Below, piece after piece: positions 63,461 to 64,000 of a stretch of 64,000 nucleotides of DNA. Under the pieces are notes generated by a model, which saw nothing but the letters and a program-made list of their open reading frames with translations, was not told the origin of the DNA and did not search any database. Position 1 is the first letter of the stretch. Every line of letters starts with the position of its first letter. The position numbers and the translations under genes are program-made. The stretch covers positions 62,001 through 126,000 of the forward strand of contig JAJEHS010000006.1 of NCBI GenBank assembly GCA_022823605.1, read 5' to 3'. This DNA comes from Paracoccaceae bacterium (GTDB taxonomy: Bacteria > Pseudomonadota > Alphaproteobacteria > Rhodobacterales > Rhodobacteraceae).

Positions 63461-63512
63461 TACTTTCGGTTAGAAAAAATTCACTTTTACCTGCAGCCAG
63501 GAAATATTATCC

Positions 63513-64000
63513 GTGACCATACAGTGGTATATAACCAAAAAGTTCATTAGATCGCTATTGATTGTTCTGATAGTTTTCTTTTGCTTGGGTTATATCCAGG
63601 AATTGGCAACCGGTACAGTTGCATCCGTAGGAAGTGAGGGCTCCCTCTCGGGGAAAAAATTATTTCTTGTTCTCCTTTTTGTACCCCAATTCATTTTTGA
63701 AAACCTGCCTATGGTTTTCCTTCTGTCAGCTCTTCACTTTTGTATATTTTTGCTCAGAAGCAGGGAATATTTGGCAATTGTTACCTTTGGCAAAAAAGGT
63801 CAAAACGTAACCCGTCTAGTCATGGCATTGTCATTTGTTTTGGGCTTGTTGTGCCTCACCCTCCTTAATCCCCTCGTTGCCTGGACCAATATTGAATCAC
63901 GACAGTTGCTTACTGCTACAAATGAGGATGCAAGGGTTGAAATTAATCAGGACAAGTTTTGGTTTCAGGTCGAAATTGCGGAAAAGGACGCCATCATCAG
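63513..64000 (+). CDS. lptG: LPS export ABC transporter permease LptG, N-terminal part (3'-truncated by window)
   Basis: An open frame of 162 codons starts at GTG 63513 and runs off the right edge. AGGAA at 63499-63503 lies nine bases before it. The product has membrane helices at about residues 13-30 and 55-80 and another near 100-120. It carries the YjgP/YjgQ pattern: WYITKKFIRSLLIVLIV, FIFENLPMVFLLSALHF, LRSREYLAIVTFGKKGQNV and a following NPLVAWTNIESRQL. The position after lptF identifies it as LptG. The jellyroll and last helices lie beyond the window. Confidence 0.88.
   Translation, partial: MTIQWYITKKFIRSLLIVLIVFFCLGYIQELATGTVASVGSEGSLSGKKLFLVLLFVPQFIFENLPMVFLLSALHFCIFLLRSREYLAIVTFGKKGQNVTRLVMALSFVLGLLCLTLLNPLVAWTNIESRQLLTATNEDARVEINQDKFWFQVEIAEKDAII

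Overview
The window reads as a chromosomal segment of a low-GC alphaproteobacterium, probably marine. The evidence is gene content: the ntrY-ntrX-trkA-trkH-hfq block, fused ispDF, a HemB with the alphaproteobacterial metal-site pattern, class II NrdJ, DUF2852, a DUF1476 F1-ATPase inhibitor, DUF1638 and ndk-holC-pepA facing lptF-lptG. The many transporters for osmolytes and organic acids (glycine betaine ABC, TRAP, Amt, family-5 binding protein) fit an oligotrophic marine lifestyle. A Rhodobacterales or SAR116-like origin is plausible, but the sequence alone does not settle it. I see no rRNA, prophage, insertion sequence, CRISPR array or plasmid module.

Layout. 0-10 kb: the end of a DUF502 gene, a peptide-type binding protein, a small stand-alone hairpin locus (candidate sRNA), bdhA, mfd, hemB, a SYLF-domain protein and a beta-hydroxyacid dehydrogenase. 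10-17 kb: a penicillin-acylase-family protein and a glycine betaine ABC operon (proX, proV, fused proW). 17-24 kb: hfq, trkH, trkA, ntrX, ntrY. 24.5-33.4 kb: ispDF-pgpA, amt, an MttB-family methyltransferase, guaA, a Rossmann protein and an SDR. 33.6-36.8 kb: a P-loop protein, metA, a TetR regulator and two small membrane proteins. 36.8-41.1 kb: a TRAP operon ending in an amidase-like protein without recognisable catalytic residues. 41.3-48 kb: a two-motif glutaredoxin, ilvB-ilvH and nrdJ. 48.4-52.5 kb: tRNA-Pro, a pdxH-DUF192 pair, fabI-gpt and purB. 52.5-57.4 kb: a minus-strand run of rnd, sufE, homocysteine methyltransferase, corrinoid protein, DUF1638 and DUF1476. 57.4-64 kb: dtd, tRNA-Asn, an orphan histidine kinase whose stop codon lies inside tRNA-Ile(CAU), ndk-holC-pepA, lptF and the start of lptG.

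Themes. (1) One-carbon and methionine metabolism recurs: betaine uptake (proXVW), an MttB-type methyltransferase, a free corrinoid protein, a free homocysteine methyltransferase, DUF1638, and a MetA carrying the acetyl-type residue E111. This suggests a split B12-dependent methionine synthase, or a betaine-to-corrinoid-to-homocysteine route. (2) Two regulators or enzymes look catalytically altered: NtrX has no GAFTGA loop and has Lys in place of the Walker B Asp, and the TRAP-linked amidase-like protein lacks the catalytic Lys. (3) Two binding-protein genes (dctP, proX) are followed by strong hairpins before their membrane genes, consistent with high expression of the binding protein relative to the permease.
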